Positions 6,038-7,966 of a DNA stretch of 7,966 nucleotides are shown one piece after another. The DNA lies in the NCBI GenBank assembly GCA_026417845.1, contig JAOACM010000187.1, positions 1 to 7,966 of the forward strand. The letters are read 5' to 3'. This stretch comes from Planctomycetota bacterium (GTDB lineage: Bacteria > Planctomycetota > SZUA-567 > H5-PLA8 > CALKMO01). Each line of letters starts with the position of its first letter. The first letter of the stretch is position 1. The notes under the pieces were generated by a model, which made no database searches, was not told where the DNA came from, and saw nothing but the letters and a program-made list of their open reading frames with translations. A program made the position numbers and the translations under genes.

Positions 6038-6921
6038 TGGCTCCCCTTATTTCCGTCATGATGCCGTCTTACAACTCCGCCCGTACGCTGCCGCTCGCCC
6101 TGGCGTCACTTGCCGCCCAGATTTACGAAAACTGGGAATGCATCCTGGTTGACGACGGCTCCACCGACAACACGCGGGAGATAGCGGATGCATTCGGAGA
6201 TCCGCGGCTGAAATATTTCCGCCTCGACCGCAACATGGGCCGCGGCGCGGCTAGGCAGAAGGCGCTCGACGAGGCGCGCGGCGATTACCTGTGCATGCTC
6301 GACGCCGACGACTGGTACTACCCGCGCAAACTGGGGCTTCAGGTTGCCGTAATGGAGTCCGAACCGGAGATAGTCCTCGCAAGCTGCGGCATGTGTGTGC
6401 TTGACCGAGATGGGAATCCGGCGGGCGTACGTTCGGGAGCGGCGAGGATTCAAAGAATCGAGACCTTCAGTAAAATCGGCATGCCCCCTATCGCCCATGC
6501 TCCTTGCATGATCCGGATGCCGTTCGCGAAAGACCTGTCGTACGACCCTTCGTTCCCCTCCACCGAGGATGTAGACTTTCTTCTGCGTCTGATGCTTTCA
6601 AGGGAATATATGAAAATGCCGGATGTGCTCTACGTTTACACTGAACATGTCAGCGTCGGCGTTGAAAAGGTTCTGGAAGGCAGCTACAACGCGCGCCGCA
6701 TGTTCCGCAAGTACTACGACAGGTTCCCCGTAGCCGCGAGGGTTGAGGTTGCCAGGTCATACTTCAAATCGGCCTGCTATCGCGTGGCGGCAGGGCTGGG
6801 GATGTGGGAATGGGTAATAAGGAGGCGGTCGCGGAGGCCGACGGAGGCCGAGATTAAAGAGTTCGAGGAGGCCAGGGCGGCCGTCCATGCCGCGCGGGAC
6901 AGGCTGTTCGGATCCGCCTAG
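6037..6921 (+). CDS. Family 2 glycosyltransferase (GT-A fold)
   Basis: A 294-residue inverting glycosyltransferase expected to add a sugar from a nucleotide-sugar donor to a lipid-linked acceptor on the cytoplasmic face. Visible motifs: ISVMMPSYN at the N-terminus, D39-D40-G-S-T-D-N-T (nucleotide binding), GRGAARQKAL at 68-77, the metal-binding D89-A-D91-D92, and S-T-E177-D178-V-D, the usual site of the catalytic base. The C-terminal third (after about 200) is basic and amphipathic, with a W-E-W-V-I-R-R-R-S-R-R patch that may contact the membrane; no clear transmembrane helix. It starts inside the stop codon of the ligase gene, with GGCAGGA about 8 bases upstream. Donor sugar and linkage cannot be inferred. 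It is followed by 193 bases without a gene. Confidence 0.92.
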   Translation: MAPLISVMMPSYNSARTLPLALASLAAQIYENWECILVDDGSTDNTREIADAFGDPRLKYFRLDRNMGRGAARQKALDEARGDYLCMLDADDWYYPRKLGLQVAVMESEPEIVLASCGMCVLDRDGNPAGVRSGAARIQRIETFSKIGMPPIAHAPCMIRMPFAKDLSYDPSFPSTEDVDFLLRLMLSREYMKMPDVLYVYTEHVSVGVEKVLEGSYNARRMFRKYYDRFPVAARVEVARSYFKSACYRVAAGLGMWEWVIRRRSRRPTEAEIKEFEEARAAVHAARDRLFGSA

Positions 6922-7099
6922 CGCCCGACTCCGCGCCCGGCCTGCAGCCTGCTCCGGCCTCCGCCTCGGGCGTATGGCGGCGCCAGGTTTTCGTATGGTG
7001 CGTGAGCCGCGCCCGGGATGGAATCCGGACGCCGCCGCCTGCGGCAGCAGGCCTCCAGCCTGCCCCGCGGCGCCGGCGGTGCCCGTCCGGATCGCGATC
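6922..7099 (+). other. Untranslated gap with GCCTGC/GCAGGC repeats before the sugar transferase
   Basis: The sugar transferase frame is open back to 6887, but the translation is Pro/Ala/Arg-rich and unlike the family, so I treat this as leader. GCCTGC occurs at 6940, 6947, 7037 and 7058, and its complement GCAGGC at 7047-7052. GCAGGC can therefore pair either with 7037-7042 (loop GGCA) or with 7058-7063 (loop CTCCA), two mutually exclusive 6-bp hairpins about 50-75 nt before the start codon. A 10-bp palindrome GATCGCGATC (7090-7099) abuts the ribosome site. Confidence 0.45.
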
Positions 7100-7105
7100 G
7101 GAGGA
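7100..7105 (+). promoter_or_regulatory. Shine-Dalgarno site of the sugar transferase gene
   Basis: GGAGGA lies 9 bases before ATG 7115 and sets the start, giving a 221-residue protein of normal family length. Confidence 0.7.
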
Positions 7106-7114
7106 AACCGCGGG

Positions 7115-7780
7115 ATGGCCTGTTCGGCCGATGGCGGACTGAAACGCGCCTTCGATATCGCCGCGGCGGCGGCGCTGCTGGTCCTCCTCGCGCCGCTCAT
7201 GGCGGTCGTGGCCCTGCTGGTTCTCCTGACGATGGGCCGTCCCGTCCTGTTCGTCCAGACCCGGGCCGGGCTGGGCGGAAGCCCCTTCAGGATGTATAAG
7301 TTCCGGACGATGAGGCAGGCATCCGGCCCCGACGGCAGACCCCTTCCCGATTCCGAGCGGGTCACGCCGCTTGGGCGGGCGCTCAGGCGCCTGAGCCTGG
7401 ACGAACTGCCGCAGCTGTGGAATGTTCTGAAGGGCGAGATGAGCCTTGTCGGCCCGAGGCCGCTGCCGGTAGAGTATGTGGAGAGGTATTCGCCGGAGCA
7501 GCGGAGGCGGCTGGAGGTCAGGCCGGGGATAACCGGCTGGGCGCAAGTCAACGGCCGGAACAGGCTCGGCTGGGAGGAGACATTCCGGCTGGATGTCTGG
7601 TACATTGACAACCGGAGCTTCCTGCTGGACCTGCGCATCCTCGCCGTTACGGCCGTGAAGATACTGCTGCGCGAGGGCGCCGCGTCGGAACGGGGGGAGA
7701 CGAGGGAGGAGTTCGGGGGAAGCAGTCCTTCTGACATTCCGGATCGTTATGGCGCGAAACAAGGAAGGGGTTCACCGTAA
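7115..7780 (+). CDS. Undecaprenyl-phosphate sugar-1-phosphate transferase (PglC/WcaJ-type monotopic transferase)
   Basis: A 221-residue bacterial sugar transferase that moves a sugar-1-phosphate from a UDP-sugar to undecaprenyl phosphate, the first membrane step of glycan assembly. Motifs in order: L9-K-R-A-F-D-I then an Ala/Leu-rich hydrophobic segment (about 15-42), predicted to be the re-entrant membrane helix; GRPVLFVQTRAG and F-R-M-Y-K-F-R-T-M; S-L-D96-E97-L-P-Q with the catalytic Asp-Glu pair; GEMSLVGPRPLP; RPGITGWAQVNGRN; and D-V-W-Y-I-D-N. It has no multi-helix N-terminal domain of the WbaP/WcaJ kind, so it is a minimal form like PglC. The C-terminal 25 residues are charged and Gly/Ser-rich. 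The next gene starts 25 bases after its stop if the GTG is right, or overlaps it by 32 bases if the upstream ATG is used. With the PglD-like neighbour, a bacillosamine-type first sugar is a reasonable inference. Confidence 0.93.
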   Translation: MACSADGGLKRAFDIAAAAALLVLLAPLMAVVALLVLLTMGRPVLFVQTRAGLGGSPFRMYKFRTMRQASGPDGRPLPDSERVTPLGRALRRLSLDELPQLWNVLKGEMSLVGPRPLPVEYVERYSPEQRRRLEVRPGITGWAQVNGRNRLGWEETFRLDVWYIDNRSFLLDLRILAVTAVKILLREGAASERGETREEFGGSSPSDIPDRYGAKQGRGSP

Positions 7781-7792
7781 CGGTTGCGCAAA

Positions 7793-7800
7793 GGGAGAGG
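7793..7800 (+). promoter_or_regulatory. Shine-Dalgarno site favouring GTG 7806
   Basis: GGGAGAGG ends 5 bases before GTG 7806. The in-frame ATG at 7749, inside the sugar transferase gene, has no such site. Confidence 0.55.
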
Positions 7801-7805
7801 CGATA

Positions 7806-7966
7806 GTGAATGCGTGGCGGCAGGATGAAACGCTTCCCCCTATCATCATGCTGGGTGCTGGAGGCTTTTTCCTGGAAGCGCTTTGGACCGTAAAGAGGGC
7901 ATTTCTGCGCTCCGACATAAAGGGCGTGCTGGATGACAGAAAGCCAGATGGCGGGGGGAAAATAGG
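7806..7966 (+). CDS. PglD/NeuD-like sugar O/N-acetyltransferase, N-terminal fragment (cut by right edge)
   Basis: Only about 53 codons are present. After a short polar lead they read P-P-I-I-M-L-G-A-G-G-F-F-L-E-A-L-W and then K-G-V-L-D-D-R-K-P. This beta-alpha-beta unit, with its GAGG loop and VLDD end of the second strand, is the usual N-terminal domain of PglD/NeuD-family acetyltransferases, whose C-terminal left-handed beta-helix would lie past the edge. Those enzymes acetylate UDP-amino sugars (bacillosamine route) or sialic acid. The residue after GAGG is F-F where PglD-type proteins often have G-H. The start is GTG 7806; ATG 7749 is in frame and would add 19 residues. With so little sequence, another Rossmann-type protein remains possible. 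Confidence 0.55.
   Translation, partial: MNAWRQDETLPPIIMLGAGGFFLEALWTVKRAFLRSDIKGVLDDRKPDGGGKI

Noticed and set aside
1..7966. CRISPR array, insertion sequence, or phage/defence genes
   Set aside because: No regularly spaced repeats, no transposase or integrase motifs, and no recognisable defence domains in any frame.

Overview
The window reads as chromosomal DNA from a GC-rich bacterium (roughly two thirds G+C). Clear Shine-Dalgarno sequences, TTG and GTG starts, two tRNA genes with encoded CCA ends and an O-antigen/exopolysaccharide type gene set point to a bacterium, most likely Gram-negative. Nothing in the sequence fixes the phylum; an uncultured lineage is plausible, but that is a guess.

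Left third (1-1900), all on the minus strand. From right to left: tRNA-Gly(UCC) with a good sigma-70 type promoter, a gene-free spacer with a possible terminator hairpin, tRNA-Leu(CAG), an AT-rich promoter-like patch, a 131-residue PilZ-domain protein, and 19 bases later a protein with an N-terminal CxxC...CxxC zinc-binding motif, a long Pro/Ala/Arg-rich linker and one membrane helix. This last gene runs off the left edge.

Middle (1888-4419). A gene-free divergent region of about 340 bases with GC-rich inverted repeats leads into two plus-strand genes: a short-chain dehydrogenase/reductase (SDR) starting at a TTG, and a PLP-dependent alpha-oxoamine synthase closest in appearance to BioF. A perfect 20-bp palindrome lies at the 5' end of the synthase gene.

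Right half (4420-7966), plus strand. A candidate promoter and a leader of about 195 nt rich in inverted repeats precede a polysaccharide gene run: an O-antigen ligase/polymerase-like membrane protein, a family 2 glycosyltransferase overlapping it by one base (TGATG), a monotopic sugar-1-phosphate transferase of the PglC/WcaJ type, and the beginning of a PglD/NeuD-like gene cut by the right edge.

How it may work together: the sugar transferase would load the first sugar phosphate onto undecaprenyl phosphate, the GT2 enzyme would extend the glycan, the Wzy/WaaL-like protein would polymerise or transfer it, and the PglD-like protein would help make an N-acetylated amino sugar. The PilZ protein could link c-di-GMP to surface polysaccharide, but only proximity supports this. 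The SDR-synthase pair may serve biotin synthesis or make an amino-ketone/amino-alcohol; the sequence does not decide between them.
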